A DNA stretch of 64,000 nt from Kosakonia quasisacchari (lineage in GTDB: Bacteria; Pseudomonadota; Gammaproteobacteria; Enterobacterales; Enterobacteriaceae): positions 1 to 64,000 of the forward strand of contig NZ_SJOP01000012.1 of the NCBI RefSeq assembly GCF_004331415.1. The letters are read 5' to 3'. The stretch's first letter is position 1; each line of letters opens with the position of its first letter. Shown piece after piece: positions 1 through 10,132 of the stretch. The notes below the pieces were generated by a model. The model did no database searches, had not been told where the DNA came from, and saw only the letters and a list, made by a program, of their open reading frames with translations. The translations under genes were made by a program, and so were the position numbers.

Positions 1-59
1 TGTCTTTATTTATGGGGAACCATCAGCCTGACGGGCCGTTTTACTTTCTACATTAACAA

Positions 60-1226
60 TTAGTCGTTACCGAATAAATCGCGGGTATAGACCTTCTCTT
101 CCACATCCGCCAACTCTTGCGCCATACGGTTGGAGATGATGACGTCTGATTCCTGTTTGAACGCGTCCAGATCGCGTACCACGCGGGAGTGGAAGAATTC
201 ATCTTCCTGCATCACTGGTTCATAAATAATGACCTGCACGCCCTTCGCTTTAATACGCTTCATGATGCCCTGAATGGAAGAGGCGCGGAAGTTATCGGAA
301 CCGCTCTTCATGATCAGACGATAAACGCCCACCACTTTCGGTTTACGCGCCAGGATGGAATCCGCAATAAAGTCTTTACGTGTACGGTTAGCATCAACAA
401 TAGCCGAAATAATGTTATTCGGTACCGACTGGTAGTTCGCCAGCAGTTGTTTGGTATCTTTCGGCAAGCAGTAACCACCGTAACCAAACGAGGGATTGTT
501 GTAATGATTGCCAATACGCGGATCCAGACATACGCCTTCGATGATCTGGCGGCTGTTCAGCCCCAGGCTTTCTGCATAGCTATCCAGTTCGTTAAAGTAG
601 GCCACGCGCATCGCCAGATAGGTGTTGGCGAACAGTTTAATCGCTTCGGCTTCCGTGGAGTCGGTGAACAGTACGCGAATATCTTTTTTGATAGCGCCTT
701 CCTGCAACAACGCAGCAAAACGCTCGGCACGTTCGGAGCGTTCGCCGATAACGATACGCGATGGGTGCAGGTTATCGTACAGCGCCTTACCTTCACGCAG
801 GAATTCCGGTGAGAAGATAACGTTATCAATCCCGTATTTTTCACGAATGGATTGGGTAAAGCCCACCGGAATGGTGGATTTAATGATCATCACCGCTTGC
901 GGGTTGATCTCGTGAACATCACGAATGACTGATTCCACACTGCTGGTATTGAAGTAGTTAGATTTTGGATCGTAATCCGTCGGCGTGGCAATGATGACGA
1001 AATCCGCGCCGCGATAGGCGTCGAGTTTGTCGGTCGTCGCACGGAAGTTCAGCGGCTTATTCTGCAAATACTCCTGGATCTCCTTATCTACAATGGGAGA
1101 GATCTTCTGATTAAGCATATCTACTTTGGACTGAACGATATCCAGCGCCACCACTTCATGGTTCTGCGCGATCAGAATCCCGTTTGATAGCCCAACGTAA
1201 CCTGTTCCGGAGATTGTTATTTTCAT
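60..1226 (-). CDS. ugd: UDP-glucose 6-dehydrogenase
   Basis: Oxidises UDP-glucose to UDP-glucuronate with two NAD+, in the cytoplasm; the product feeds colanic acid and, in enterics, lipid A aminoarabinose. The 388-residue protein has an N-terminal Rossmann fold with GTGYVGLS at residues 7-14 and the family catalytic cysteine in [10 protein letters not shown] (Cys253). An upstream in-frame ATG would add 23 residues, but the start at 1226 ([12 protein letters not shown]) gives exactly the E. coli length. It lies downstream of gnd on the same strand, separated by 266 bases containing the gnd terminator, so it is probably transcribed on its own. No strong Shine-Dalgarno sequence is visible. Identification is secure. 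Confidence 0.97.
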   Translation of the reverse strand: MKITISGTGYVGLSNGILIAQNHEVVALDIVQSKVDMLNQKISPIVDKEIQEYLQNKPLNFRATTDKLDAYRGADFVIIATPTDYDPKSNYFNTSSVESVIRDVHEINPQAVMIIKSTIPVGFTQSIREKYGIDNVIFSPEFLREGKALYDNLHPSRIVIGERSERAERFAALLQEGAIKKDIRVLFTDSTEAEAIKLFANTYLAMRVAYFNELDSYAESLGLNSRQIIEGVCLDPRIGNHYNNPSFGYGGYCLPKDTKQLLANYQSVPNNIISAIVDANRTRKDFIADSILARKPKVVGVYRLIMKSGSDNFRASSIQGIMKRIKAKGVQVIIYEPVMQEDEFFHSRVVRDLDAFKQESDVIISNRMAQELADVEEKVYTRDLFGND

Positions 1227-1433
1227 TCGATAAGCAACTTTTGTGAGTGTATGGAACCGGAGATGACGATCCCGTCGCCCCCCGCTTAATATCAATAACT
1301 GTTGGGGTTTTTACCTCTTCTGTTGAGGGACTGTCAAGGCGACAATCGGCCGTCAACAGCGGCGTTTATGTATGGTTTAGCGGGCAATAATCGACAAAAT
1401 GAATATGACTGCCCGAAAAAATGGCGGATCAGA

Positions 1434-1465
1434 CGAAAAAAAGCCCGGCTTTAGCAACCGGGCTT
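1434..1465 (-). terminator. Rho-independent terminator after gnd
   Basis: On the minus strand an 8-bp perfect stem (AAGCCCGG at 1465-1458 with CCGGGCTT at 1448-1441) and a 9-base loop are followed by a run of T. It sits 28 bases beyond the gnd stop codon, so it should end transcripts coming through gnd, possibly including the O-antigen operon. Confidence 0.9.
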
Positions 1466-1492
1466 GGGTAAACAAGATGGGTGATTATCAGA

Positions 1493-2899
1493 TTAATCCA
1501 ACCACTCGGTATGGAACACGCCGTCTTTATCAGTGCGTTTATAGGTGTGCGCACCGAAATAATCACGCTGAGCCTGGATAAGGTTCGCCGGCAGTACCGC
1601 AGAGCGGTAGCTGTCGTAGTATGCCACCGCTGCTGAGAAGGTCGGTACCGGAATACCATTCTGCACGGCATAGGCTACTACATCACGCAGCGCCTGCTGA
1701 TAGTCGTCGGCAATTTTCTTGAAGTACGGTGCCAACAGCAGGTTTGCGATAGCCGGGGTTTCGGCATAGGCGTCGGTGATTTTCTGCAGGAACTGCGCAC
1801 GAATAATACAGCCTGCGCGGAAGATCTTCGCAATTTCACCGTAATTCAGATTCCAGTTGTGCTCGTCGGAAGCGGCACGCAACTGGGAGAACCCCTGCGC
1901 ATAGGAAACAATTTTACCGAGGTATAGCGCACGGCGTACTTTCTCGATAAATTCAGCTTTATCCCCCGCCAGTTTCGCCTGCGGACCGGAAAGCACTTTA
2001 GACGCGGCAACACGCTGCTCTTTCAGAGAAGAGATATAGCGTGCAAACACGGATTCGGTAATCAGTGACAGCGGCTCGCCGAGATCCAACGAGCTCTGGC
2101 TGGTCCATTTGCCAGTGCCTTTATTCGCCGCCTCGTCGAGGATCACATCAACCAGGTATTTACCTTCTTCATCTTTCTTGGTGAAGATATCTTTGGTGAT
2201 ATCGATGAGATAGCTGCTCAGCTCGCCCGCGTTCCACTCGCTGAAGGTTTTCGCCAGCTCTTCGTTAGAGAGATTCAGGCCACCTTTCAACAACGCGTAA
2301 GCTTCGGCAATCAACTGCATATCGCCATATTCGATACCGTTGTGCACCATTTTAACGTAGTGACCCGCACCATCCGGACCAATATACGTCACGCAAGGTT
2401 CGCCATCTTCCGCCACTGCGGCAATTTTGGTCAGAATCGGAGCAACCAGATCATAGGCTTCTTTTTGACCGCCAGGCATAATTGATGGACCTTTCAGCGC
2501 GCCTTCTTCACCACCGGAAACGCCAGTGCCGATGAAGTTGAAACCTTCTTCAGAGAGTTCACGATTACGACGAATGGTGTCCTGGAAGAACGTGTTGCCG
2601 CCATCAATAATGATGTCGCCTTTATCTAGATATGGCTTGAGGGAGTCGATAGCAGCATCGGTGCCTGCACCGGCTTTCACCATCAACAGGATGCGGCGCG
2701 GGGTTTCCAGGGATTCGACAAATTCTTGTACGGTGTAGTAAGGAACCAGCTTTTTGCCCGGGTTTTCGGCAATGACTTCTTCGGTTTTTTCGCGGGAGCG
2801 GTTGAAAACTGAAACGGTGTAGCCACGGCTCTCAATGTTGAGCGCCAGGTTGCGCCCCATTACCGCCATACCAACAACGCCGATTTGTTGCTTGGACAT
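1493..2899 (-). CDS. gnd: 6-phosphogluconate dehydrogenase, decarboxylating
   Basis: Converts 6-phosphogluconate to ribulose 5-phosphate, CO2 and NADPH in the pentose phosphate pathway. The protein is 468 residues, the E. coli length. It starts with the NADP-binding [14 protein letters not shown] segment and contains IIDGGNTFF, the substrate-site GVSGGEEGA and the [13 protein letters not shown] segment that carries the catalytic lysine. The start ATG at 2899 follows an AGGAGT ribosome site. It lies between the O-antigen cluster (wbaP) and ugd. In enterics gnd is a well-known recombination flank of the O-antigen locus and is often exchanged together with it; that role is inferred here from position only. 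Confidence 0.98.
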   Translation of the reverse strand: MSKQQIGVVGMAVMGRNLALNIESRGYTVSVFNRSREKTEEVIAENPGKKLVPYYTVQEFVESLETPRRILLMVKAGAGTDAAIDSLKPYLDKGDIIIDGGNTFFQDTIRRNRELSEEGFNFIGTGVSGGEEGALKGPSIMPGGQKEAYDLVAPILTKIAAVAEDGEPCVTYIGPDGAGHYVKMVHNGIEYGDMQLIAEAYALLKGGLNLSNEELAKTFSEWNAGELSSYLIDITKDIFTKKDEEGKYLVDVILDEAANKGTGKWTSQSSLDLGEPLSLITESVFARYISSLKEQRVAASKVLSGPQAKLAGDKAEFIEKVRRALYLGKIVSYAQGFSQLRAASDEHNWNLNYGEIAKIFRAGCIIRAQFLQKITDAYAETPAIANLLLAPYFKKIADDYQQALRDVVAYAVQNGIPVPTFSAAVAYYDSYRSAVLPANLIQAQRDYFGAHTYKRTDKDGVFHTEWLD

Positions 2900-3033
2900 T
2901 ACATACTCCTGTCAGGTTTGAACACCCAGCCGGTATATCTACAGCTAGGTTAAGTAAAAATAATGTTAACTCAGGAAACCACTAAGCTGGTAGCAATAGA
3001 TGTCACTTTGAACCACCAGTTGGCGCTCCTGCA

Positions 3034-4470
3034 CTAATAAGCGCCATCCCGGCGAAGCACGACTTTCACCGTTTTGAAGAGAATGGCGATATCGTTCCAC
3101 AAGGACCAATTTTTCACATACCAGGAGTCAAAGTAGACGCGCGTATCATAGTCCACGTCATTGCGCCCGCTAACCTGCCACAAGCCGGTCATTCCGGGTT
3201 TCACCATCAAATAATAGTCAACATCCAGTTCGTAGCGTTCTAGCTCTTTCGTGACCACGGGACGCGGTCCGACAAGACTCATTTCACCTTTCAGCACGTT
3301 AAAAAGTTGAGGTAGCTCATCAAGACTGGTTTTGCGGATAAAATGCCCTACTTTCGTGATGCGCGGATCATTCTTCAGTTTAAAATCCTTGTCCCACTCT
3401 TCACGCGCCTGCGGATCATTCTCTAGCAAGTTTTGTAATACTTCTTGTGAATTCATCACCATAGAGCGGAACTTGTAGCACGGGAAAAGTTTCCCGGCGC
3501 GGCCCACCCGCTGGTGCCCATAAATGGCTGGCCCGCCGTCACGCGTCACCATGTACCACAGGTAGATAAACAACGGTGATGAAATGAGCAAAATAAACAG
3601 TGTGCATACGATATCAAAGGAACGCTTAAGGAAACGCGAAGTGCGTTTCGCGAGGTTGTTGTTGATCCGCAGCAGCATTACTTCATGGCTGAAAATAAAC
3701 GACATGTCCGTGTTATACAGCGGCAACCCTCGCAATGAAGGAATGACGGTTACTGAGCGACACTGGTGTTTGGACAACTCCCTCAGCCACGCGACCGTCT
3801 TGTCTATCTCATCGACATCGAAGGCAATGATAAAATGAACATGTCTAAGATCGGGATCTTGCCAGATGTCATCAGCATTTTTATAAACAGGGCAATCAAG
3901 AAGCATGTCCTCAGTTGTTTCATCATCAAAGAAAGCCGCTACTTCAAATCCCAGCATTTCTTCGCTCTGCAGGGCAAACCAAGCTTCACGCGCGTTCTTA
4001 CCGCTGCCCAAAATGATGGTTTTCTTTTTCCAGATGCCTAACCGATTCAACAGATACTTCGTGGTGAAGCGGAAAAAGGGCACCATAAAGAGCGCCAAGC
4101 TCCAGCAAAACACCCAGACAAAACGCGAGAACTGCCATTTGGTAAAAGCAATCAACGCCAAATCAAAGATCGCAAAAATGATAATTGTGCGCAGGATCTC
4201 TTTCAACTCATACCAAAACGGTTTGCGGTAAGAATAGTGACGCAGGCGGATTAAAAACCACGCGACACAGGTTAATGACAATAATAAATGGGAAACGATA
4301 CGATATTGAAACTGCTCCTGCGGAATGAAACGCTGTAAATCAGCAAACAGAAAATAGACCAGCGCCAATGAAAAAACTAATGACAGATTAAAAAAGATAA
4401 AATCAGACAGCGCGAGAAAAAGCTGACACAAGAAGGGCTTATAATTATTCCTCACATCCTTAAATTCCAT
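3034..4470 (-). CDS. wbaP: Undecaprenyl-phosphate galactose phosphotransferase WbaP
   Basis: Starts O-antigen assembly by moving Gal-1-P from UDP-Gal onto undecaprenyl phosphate at the inner membrane. The 478-residue protein has an N-terminal block of hydrophobic segments (roughly residues 10-145), a central soluble Rossmann-like region with GSGKNAREA, and a C-terminal bacterial sugar transferase domain with [31 protein letters not shown] and [13 protein letters not shown]. Length and its place next to gnd match Salmonella RfbP/WbaP (476 residues). WcaJ at 26255-27649 is a paralogue with the same architecture that starts colanic acid. The choice of Gal rather than Glc or GlcNAc rests on overall resemblance to WbaP and on the Salmonella-like context. 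Confidence 0.9.
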   Translation of the reverse strand: MEFKDVRNNYKPFLCQLFLALSDFIFFNLSLVFSLALVYFLFADLQRFIPQEQFQYRIVSHLLLSLTCVAWFLIRLRHYSYRKPFWYELKEILRTIIIFAIFDLALIAFTKWQFSRFVWVFCWSLALFMVPFFRFTTKYLLNRLGIWKKKTIILGSGKNAREAWFALQSEEMLGFEVAAFFDDETTEDMLLDCPVYKNADDIWQDPDLRHVHFIIAFDVDEIDKTVAWLRELSKHQCRSVTVIPSLRGLPLYNTDMSFIFSHEVMLLRINNNLAKRTSRFLKRSFDIVCTLFILLISSPLFIYLWYMVTRDGGPAIYGHQRVGRAGKLFPCYKFRSMVMNSQEVLQNLLENDPQAREEWDKDFKLKNDPRITKVGHFIRKTSLDELPQLFNVLKGEMSLVGPRPVVTKELERYELDVDYYLMVKPGMTGLWQVSGRNDVDYDTRVYFDSWYVKNWSLWNDIAILFKTVKVVLRRDGAY

Positions 4471-4518
4471 TATCCCCTCACAATTCTAATTGAATGAAAA
4501 GCCGACTTATGTTAATCA

Positions 4519-5946
4519 TCAGAAACGGTCCTTGATATGAGAGAGAATAACTCTGACTAACTCATCTGCTTTGTCTGAAGAGGTGGACTCAGCATAACAT
4601 CGTAATTCAGGCGCATTTCCGGAAGGTCGGAGATGAATAATATCATCGTTATTCAACCGTAACCTGACGCCATCCGTCATATCCCGTCCCACAACGCTCG
4701 TATTCGTTAAACCACAAGCGCTTAATGCCTTCGCAGGGTCATTCACAAGCTTATCCAGCAAAGCAACACTCTGGGCGACAGAAAAATTCTGCAGTCTGTT
4801 CGAAGAGGTATAACGCGGTGGTAATTCCGCTAATTGTTGACTGATCCTTTTATGCTGACTTGAAACCAACACCGTCACTGCCGGCAATAATGCATCACGG
4901 GTAGGTAATGATTTCAGCATGCGGCCGTCGTAATGGATATCACTGGCTAATAGATAGCCGCCATTGGCTTCAAAACCGGCGACACGAGCGAATTGTTCCA
5001 GTAACGCGTCAAATGCCGCGATAACATACGGCGAGCCTATTTTGGTCAGCGCAACGTGAGGGATCAAACCGCTAGTGGAGATAATACTGTTACTGCTCAC
5101 TGGCACCGCCGCCGCATCAATACCCAGATGCGAAGAGCATAGTAATCCAAGGATATCGCCACGCAGCCAGTATCCCTTCTCATCGCTCAATAATGGCCGG
5201 TCGCCATCACCATCGGTTGAAAATACGGCATCAAGATGAAACTCGCGTAACCAGTTTATCGCCCGCAGTCGATCCTCTTCGGACACCGCTTCGGTATCGA
5301 TAGGCACGAATTGATCGCTACGACCAAGGGAAACAACCTCCGCGCCGAGCATCGAAAACAGCGCAGGGTAAATATCCCGTCCGGCGCTGGAGTGTTCATA
5401 AATGCCAATCCGCATTCGCGCAAGGGCATTTTCGGGGAAGAAAGAAGTATAACGCGCGATATAGTGCGCGCTGGCATCGTTATTCACCGTCAAATCAGGC
5501 AACCTGGCGGGCAAGGTAAAACGGGTACTCCCAGTTACAATTACCGCTTCGTCAGACTTCGTTATTTCACCGGTCGGGTGGTAAAACTTTAACCCATTAC
5601 GATCGAATGGAATATGGCTGCCGGTTATCATTATCGCCGGGATTTTGTTCTTGAGCGCGTAATATGCCAGCCCCGGTGTTGGAATGACACCACAGTAATG
5701 TGGCTTGAAACCCATATGTTCGACAACAGCGGCACAGGCACGTGCCATACCGTAACTACTCGGGCGGTTATCGATACCAATCGCAACAGTATCAAAAGTA
5801 TACGCGGCGGCGGTAGTGCTCAAAAAATTAGCAGCAAATGCACCACATACTTGTGGTGTGAAATGTTGAACCAGCCCTCTTGCACCGCTGGTGCCAAACT
5901 GTATGTTCGAATTGTTAATCACAACATTGCTTAAAAAATCAGACAT
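4519..5946 (-). CDS. manB: Phosphomannomutase, Salmonella RfbK type
   Basis: Interconverts mannose 6-phosphate and mannose 1-phosphate, supplying manC with substrate for GDP-mannose. The 475-residue protein belongs to the alpha-D-phosphohexomutase family: GTSGARGLV near the N-terminus, the phosphoserine loop TGSHIPFDRNGLK, the metal-binding DGDGDRP and the sugar loop GFEANGG. It resembles Salmonella RfbK (477 residues) far more than the colanic acid CpsG at 27708-29078. Starting at 5946 (MSDFLSNVV) leaves one base after the manC stop codon; an upstream ATG would add 11 residues reaching back into manC. It follows manC and precedes wbaP, the Salmonella order. Confidence 0.93.
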   Translation of the reverse strand: MSDFLSNVVINNSNIQFGTSGARGLVQHFTPQVCGAFAANFLSTTAAAYTFDTVAIGIDNRPSSYGMARACAAVVEHMGFKPHYCGVIPTPGLAYYALKNKIPAIMITGSHIPFDRNGLKFYHPTGEITKSDEAVIVTGSTRFTLPARLPDLTVNNDASAHYIARYTSFFPENALARMRIGIYEHSSAGRDIYPALFSMLGAEVVSLGRSDQFVPIDTEAVSEEDRLRAINWLREFHLDAVFSTDGDGDRPLLSDEKGYWLRGDILGLLCSSHLGIDAAAVPVSSNSIISTSGLIPHVALTKIGSPYVIAAFDALLEQFARVAGFEANGGYLLASDIHYDGRMLKSLPTRDALLPAVTVLVSSQHKRISQQLAELPPRYTSSNRLQNFSVAQSVALLDKLVNDPAKALSACGLTNTSVVGRDMTDGVRLRLNNDDIIHLRPSGNAPELRCYAESTSSDKADELVRVILSHIKDRF

Positions 5947-5947
5947 T

Positions 5948-7372
5948 CTATTTTTTCTCTGAAACAGGATTTTCAACACGAATGATATCGTCTTCGCTTA
6001 AATTTTTACCTGATTGAATTTCAATGATTTCCAGAGGAGTTGAACCTGCATTCGCCAATACATGTACCAGGCCTGCGGGAATAAACGTTGACTGGTTTTC
6101 TTCGACGAAATATTCGCGATCTTGCAGAATCACTTTTGCGCGTCCGCAGAGTACCATCCAGTGTTCAGCACGCTGATGATGGATTTGCGCGGCGAGTTGC
6201 TTTTCAGGGTGCACAGTGACTTTACGAACACGATAATCATCTCCTTGCACCATCGTATTAACGCTTCCCCAAGGTCGGTAGACCTCCCGGTGATCGCGGT
6301 GCTCAGTCCGGTGGCTAGACTTAAGATATTCAACCACTTTTTTCACATTCTGCACGTGGTCTTTATCAGCAATTAGAATCGCATCACAGGTCTGGACCAC
6401 AACGATATTTTGCAGCCCTAAGGTCGCTACCAGCGCGTCTTCCGAATGGACATAAGTGTTATGGCAGTCAAACTCGAGGACATCCCCTTGTTTTACATTC
6501 CCATGTTCATCTTTAGGGGAAATATCCCACAGCGACGACCATGAGCCGACATCAGACCAGCCGGCATCCATTGGGACGACAACTGCATGATCGGTATGCT
6601 CCATTACGGCGTAATCAATGGATTCCGCAGGACATTGCGCAAAAGCCTGTTCGTCAATCCTTACAAAATCTAAATCCTGATGGGTCCGCGCCACCGCGCG
6701 TTCGCACTGCGCATAAATTTCGGGTCGATATTTTTTTAACTCTGCCAGGTAACTTTCGGCTTTGAACATGAACAAGCCGCTGTTCCAGTAGTATTCACCG
6801 CTGGAGTAATAGTCACAAGCAATGTCATAGCTCGGTTTTTCGACAAACTCGGCAACAACAAACGCATCATCCCCTTGCGCCTGCCCACGGCGAATATAGC
6901 CATATCCGGTTTCCGGATGTGAGGGAACAATGCCAAAAGTCACCAGTTTACCGCGTTCGGCATAGGCGACAGCCTGCGTAACAGAAGCGATAAAGGCATC
7001 TTCATTCTGAATGACATGATCAGCCGCGAGCACCAACATGATCGGGTCAGCTTTCAGCTGCTTTTTTTGGAGGAGCGTAAAGGCCGCTAAGGCGATTGCT
7101 GGCGCGGTATTGCGACCAGAAGGCTCCAGAATAATATTGTCCGACAGTTTGTCGATAGCGCGCATTTGCTCTGCAACCAGAAACCGATGCTCGTTATTAC
7201 AGATGACGACAGGCGGACACATCTGTAATTTATCCAGGCGCTTAACCGTTTGTTGCAGCATGGTTTTGCTGCCGCCGACTTGAAGAAATTGTTTTGGATG
7301 CATTTCTCGCGAGAGTGGCCATAAACGGCTTCCGCTACCGCCAGCCATGATCACAGGCATTATATTTTTCAT
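5948..7372 (-). CDS. manC: Mannose-1-phosphate guanylyltransferase, O-antigen copy
   Basis: Makes GDP-mannose from mannose 1-phosphate and GTP. The 474-residue protein has the nucleotidyltransferase signature [13 protein letters not shown] at residues 12-24, the FVEKP motif and a C-terminal cupin part with the HHQRAEHW motif, as in the type II mannose-6-phosphate isomerase/guanylyltransferase family. It resembles Salmonella RfbM in length and context and is a paralogue of CpsB at 29188-30624. It is the first gene of a manC-manB-wbaP block that also ends many Salmonella rfb clusters. GDP-mannose made here would serve the O antigen and could also feed GDP-fucose for colanic acid through Gmd and Fcl. 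Confidence 0.94.
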   Translation of the reverse strand: MKNIMPVIMAGGSGSRLWPLSREMHPKQFLQVGGSKTMLQQTVKRLDKLQMCPPVVICNNEHRFLVAEQMRAIDKLSDNIILEPSGRNTAPAIALAAFTLLQKKQLKADPIMLVLAADHVIQNEDAFIASVTQAVAYAERGKLVTFGIVPSHPETGYGYIRRGQAQGDDAFVVAEFVEKPSYDIACDYYSSGEYYWNSGLFMFKAESYLAELKKYRPEIYAQCERAVARTHQDLDFVRIDEQAFAQCPAESIDYAVMEHTDHAVVVPMDAGWSDVGSWSSLWDISPKDEHGNVKQGDVLEFDCHNTYVHSEDALVATLGLQNIVVVQTCDAILIADKDHVQNVKKVVEYLKSSHRTEHRDHREVYRPWGSVNTMVQGDDYRVRKVTVHPEKQLAAQIHHQRAEHWMVLCGRAKVILQDREYFVEENQSTFIPAGLVHVLANAGSTPLEIIEIQSGKNLSEDDIIRVENPVSEKK

Positions 7373-7385
7373 AGCGCTACCAATA

Positions 7386-8540
7386 TTAACGTTTTACCTG
7401 TCGATAATGGCAAAACTCCGTCCATTTTGATTCGACATACTCTTTTATTTCACGCTCAAAACGCTGCTGTGAAAAACGTTCAGCATTTTTACGGCATGAT
7501 TCTGGGGTAAATGCAACCGAGCTTTTTTCGAATATTTCAACAGATTCAATAATAGCGCTGGTGGTTTGTTCCACAAAGAAAATACCCGTCGGGTCGCTGC
7601 GTTCAGGCGGGATGACTGTCTCGAGCGCACCACCTTTACCAAACGCGATAACAGGCGTACCGCAAGCCTGTGCCTCGACGGGAATAATTCCGAAATCCTC
7701 TTCTGCGGCAAAAACAAAAGCTTTTGCGTTTTGCATATGCTCGCGCAGAACAGTAAATGGCTGGTACCCCATCATGGTGACATTGGCTGCGGCAATATTT
7801 TTTATTTTTTCGAAATCAGGACCATCACCAATAACAATCAGTTTTTTGTCTGGCATGGCATTAAAAGCTTCAACAATCAGACTAATTCTCTTATAAGGAA
7901 CCATCCTTGACGCTGTTAGATAAAAATCAGATTTTTCATTTCTCAGCTCAAATTTATCCACAGCCACTGGTGGATAAATAACATCCGCCTCGCGTCCGTA
8001 AACTTTCTTAATTCTGCGTGCAATGTATTGTGAATTAGCTAGAAAATGATCGACACCATTCGATGTACGACAATCCCAGATACGCATTTTGTGCAGAATC
8101 CATTTAGCGAACCAGCCTTTCAATCCTTTATTAAGTCCAGATTCACGCAAATACTGATGCTGTAGATCCCAAGCATACCGGATAGGTGAATGCACATAAC
8201 TTATATGTAACTGATCAGGGCCGGTAATTACCCCTTTGGCCACGGCATGCGCACTTGAAATTACTATATCGGCATTCGAAACATCCAACTGTTCAATCGC
8301 CAGAGGCATTAATGGCAGATACTTCTGATAATATTTTTGCGCCTTGGGCAAGTGTTGAATAAAGGTAGTCTTCGCTCTTTTATTCATGAAATTCGCACGT
8401 TGTTCCGGAGTAAGAAAATCCACCACCGAAAAAAGATCAGCCTCAGGAAAAACTTTTAATATTTGCGCGGAAACTTGCTCTGAACCTGCATAATTTAACA
8501 GCCACTCATGAACAAGGGAGATTTTAACACCGTTTTTCAT
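7386..8540 (-). CDS. Family 4 glycosyltransferase, WbaZ-like (probable mannosyltransferase)
   Basis: Predicted cytoplasmic GT-B transferase that adds one sugar to the lipid-linked O unit. The 384-residue protein starts with ISLVHEWLLNYAGSEQV and carries HSPIRYAWDL in the acceptor half and the donor-site motif SRMVPYKRISL followed by EEDFGIIPVEAQACGTPV (the EX7E element). This combination is typical of WbaZ/WbdC-type mannosyltransferases, and it lies next to manC as wbaZ does in Salmonella group C2. Mannose as donor sugar is therefore an inference. The start at 8540 has AAGG 8 bases upstream; a longer reading frame from 8600 would overlap the preceding gene and lacks family similarity. Confidence 0.82.
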   Translation of the reverse strand: MKNGVKISLVHEWLLNYAGSEQVSAQILKVFPEADLFSVVDFLTPEQRANFMNKRAKTTFIQHLPKAQKYYQKYLPLMPLAIEQLDVSNADIVISSAHAVAKGVITGPDQLHISYVHSPIRYAWDLQHQYLRESGLNKGLKGWFAKWILHKMRIWDCRTSNGVDHFLANSQYIARRIKKVYGREADVIYPPVAVDKFELRNEKSDFYLTASRMVPYKRISLIVEAFNAMPDKKLIVIGDGPDFEKIKNIAAANVTMMGYQPFTVLREHMQNAKAFVFAAEEDFGIIPVEAQACGTPVIAFGKGGALETVIPPERSDPTGIFFVEQTTSAIIESVEIFEKSSVAFTPESCRKNAERFSQQRFEREIKEYVESKWTEFCHYRQVKR

Positions 8541-8556
8541 TGATATAACCTTGTTA

Positions 8557-9576
8557 TTATTGCATGACTTTGCGGATAGCTTTATAGATAAAACGCGCAT
8601 TAGATTTCAACGTGCAGTTAAGAAAATAGAACATAAGCGGCACGGGGTGGCTCATTAACCCTAGAGCAGAGAGCTCCTGCTTTAATTCTTTATTAACTTT
8701 GATACTTTGCCCCGCATTCATTTCAAAAATATGGAATGACTGTCTGGTAGTAAGCTCATGTTTTAACGGTGTATAAAGATCGACGTTATATGCTGCACCC
8801 ACGCTTTTCGCTATGGTGAGAACGCCGCGCCACATCGCAGCGCGTCCGCGAGCAGTGTAACTGCCAGGGACATGAACTTCTTTGTCGTCCGCCGCCTGAC
8901 CAAACATAGGTGGATTATCAGCACGACCACCGATAATTGGCCGGGAGATATAACCGATACCTGCACCTATAAAAGCAGAAGCTGCTAAATAGATTTGATA
9001 ATAGAGCGAACCATCGAATTCCTCCGTATGTAAAGATCTAGCGAAAGGAACATTGACAATTAATCCGCCGACAAAACCTGCGGTCCTGAAAATCATTTTG
9101 GGCTCTGATGCCCCCCATTTATAAATCGAGTCCTTGTCACTCAGCGAAGACAAGCCAATGGGATTGTAAACATCATGATTAAAGCGCAAAAATGTACGCG
9201 AAATAAAATTAATTTGTGGATTTTTTGCTATATAACCTTTCACTTCGGAAATAGCATTAGGCAATAGCAGATCATCATTACCCATAATCAACGCCCATTC
9301 GCATGAAGCGCTTTCGATGCATTTTCTCAAATTTTTATCATAACCAAGATTCAATTCATTAATAATAAAAGTGAGTTTTATTTTGTTATTTTCGTACTCG
9401 CTTCGAAATGAATCAACCATATTTTGAATATTGATTTTGTCCGGAGAATTGTCTTCGCAGATTAGCACTTCATCAGGATAAACCTCCTGTGATAGTACAG
9501 AGCTAAGGAGTTCTTGTAACTCCTGAACCCGGTTATAACTTGGTATAACAACTGAAATTGTTGCGGCATTACCCAT
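8557..9576 (-). CDS. Family 2 glycosyltransferase, WbaV-like
   Basis: Predicted GT-A transferase in O-unit assembly. The 339-residue protein opens with ISVVIPSYNR, has the acidic EDNS motif and GNDD, the divalent metal motif in place of the usual DXD. The layout of the middle part (GFVGGLIVNVPF, then an aromatic segment and GIGYISRPIIGGRADN) recalls Salmonella WbaV, which adds the dideoxyhexose abequose as a side branch. By analogy it could transfer the 4-amino-4,6-dideoxyhexose or rhamnose; the donor cannot be read from the sequence. Its first 8 bases overlap the end of the acetyltransferase gene, which suggests translational coupling. Confidence 0.78.
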   Translation of the reverse strand: MGNAATISVVIPSYNRVQELQELLSSVLSQEVYPDEVLICEDNSPDKINIQNMVDSFRSEYENNKIKLTFIINELNLGYDKNLRKCIESASCEWALIMGNDDLLLPNAISEVKGYIAKNPQINFISRTFLRFNHDVYNPIGLSSLSDKDSIYKWGASEPKMIFRTAGFVGGLIVNVPFARSLHTEEFDGSLYYQIYLAASAFIGAGIGYISRPIIGGRADNPPMFGQAADDKEVHVPGSYTARGRAAMWRGVLTIAKSVGAAYNVDLYTPLKHELTTRQSFHIFEMNAGQSIKVNKELKQELSALGLMSHPVPLMFYFLNCTLKSNARFIYKAIRKVMQ

Positions 9577-10129
9577 TAGTCAGTTTCCTTATGAATCTTG
9601 CTGGATTTCCGGCAATGAGACTATTTTCTTCGAAGTGGCCTTTCACAACTGAATTCGCCGCGATGATTGAACCTTTACCAACGAATGTACCGGCTAATAT
9701 GACCACATTGTCGCAAACCCAGGTGTTATCATTGATTTTTATCTCTGCGATATCATCCAAGTCACGGAATGCCGGAGGAATTTGAGCTTCGTATTTTGCA
9801 GGACGAGTTGAACCATGCGAATGATCACCAATATAAATATTAGAGCCTAATAAAACATTATCTCCAATATCAATCTTTTTCACAGCTGATATATGAACAT
9901 TGCAACTCATCATTACATTTTCACCAAAAATGATTTCTGGCGTGAAGTTTTGTGTTTTATATTTAGCGACTGCTTGTATCCAACAATTGTCTCCGATAGA
10001 GCAATTTGTCATCTTCATATACTTCGCACCGAAAATCTTGGGATTACTCCCCAGAATTCGTATAGATAACTTGCGAGTAAAATTGTAATACAACGCACGT
10101 AATCTGCCTTTAATTTTATAGATCAGCAT
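9569..10129 (-). CDS. Left-handed beta-helix (hexapeptide) acetyltransferase
   Basis: Probable acetyl-CoA-dependent O- or N-acetyltransferase that decorates the O unit or a nucleotide sugar. The 186-residue protein shows repeated hexapeptides: SIGDNCWI, IIFGENVMM, DIGDNVLLGSNIYIGDHSHG and, near the C-terminus, VGKGSIIAANSVVKG and IAGNPARFI. The GDHSHG segment holds the likely catalytic histidine. This is the WbbJ/WcaF/CysE fold. Because a WecE-type transaminase makes an amino sugar in the same cluster and no WecD-like N-acetyltransferase is present, either an O-acetyl or an N-acetyl role is possible. It lies 3 bases downstream of wzy and overlaps the next transferase gene by 8 bases. Confidence 0.8.
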   Translation of the reverse strand: MLIYKIKGRLRALYYNFTRKLSIRILGSNPKIFGAKYMKMTNCSIGDNCWIQAVAKYKTQNFTPEIIFGENVMMSCNVHISAVKKIDIGDNVLLGSNIYIGDHSHGSTRPAKYEAQIPPAFRDLDDIAEIKINDNTWVCDNVVILAGTFVGKGSIIAANSVVKGHFEENSLIAGNPARFIRKLTNG

Positions 10130-10132
10130 AGT

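Noticed and set aside
189..812. Plus-strand reading frame of about 200 codons opposite ugd
   Set aside because: It lies wholly antisense to a certain gene, has no recognisable domain, and such frames are common opposite GC-rich coding sequence.
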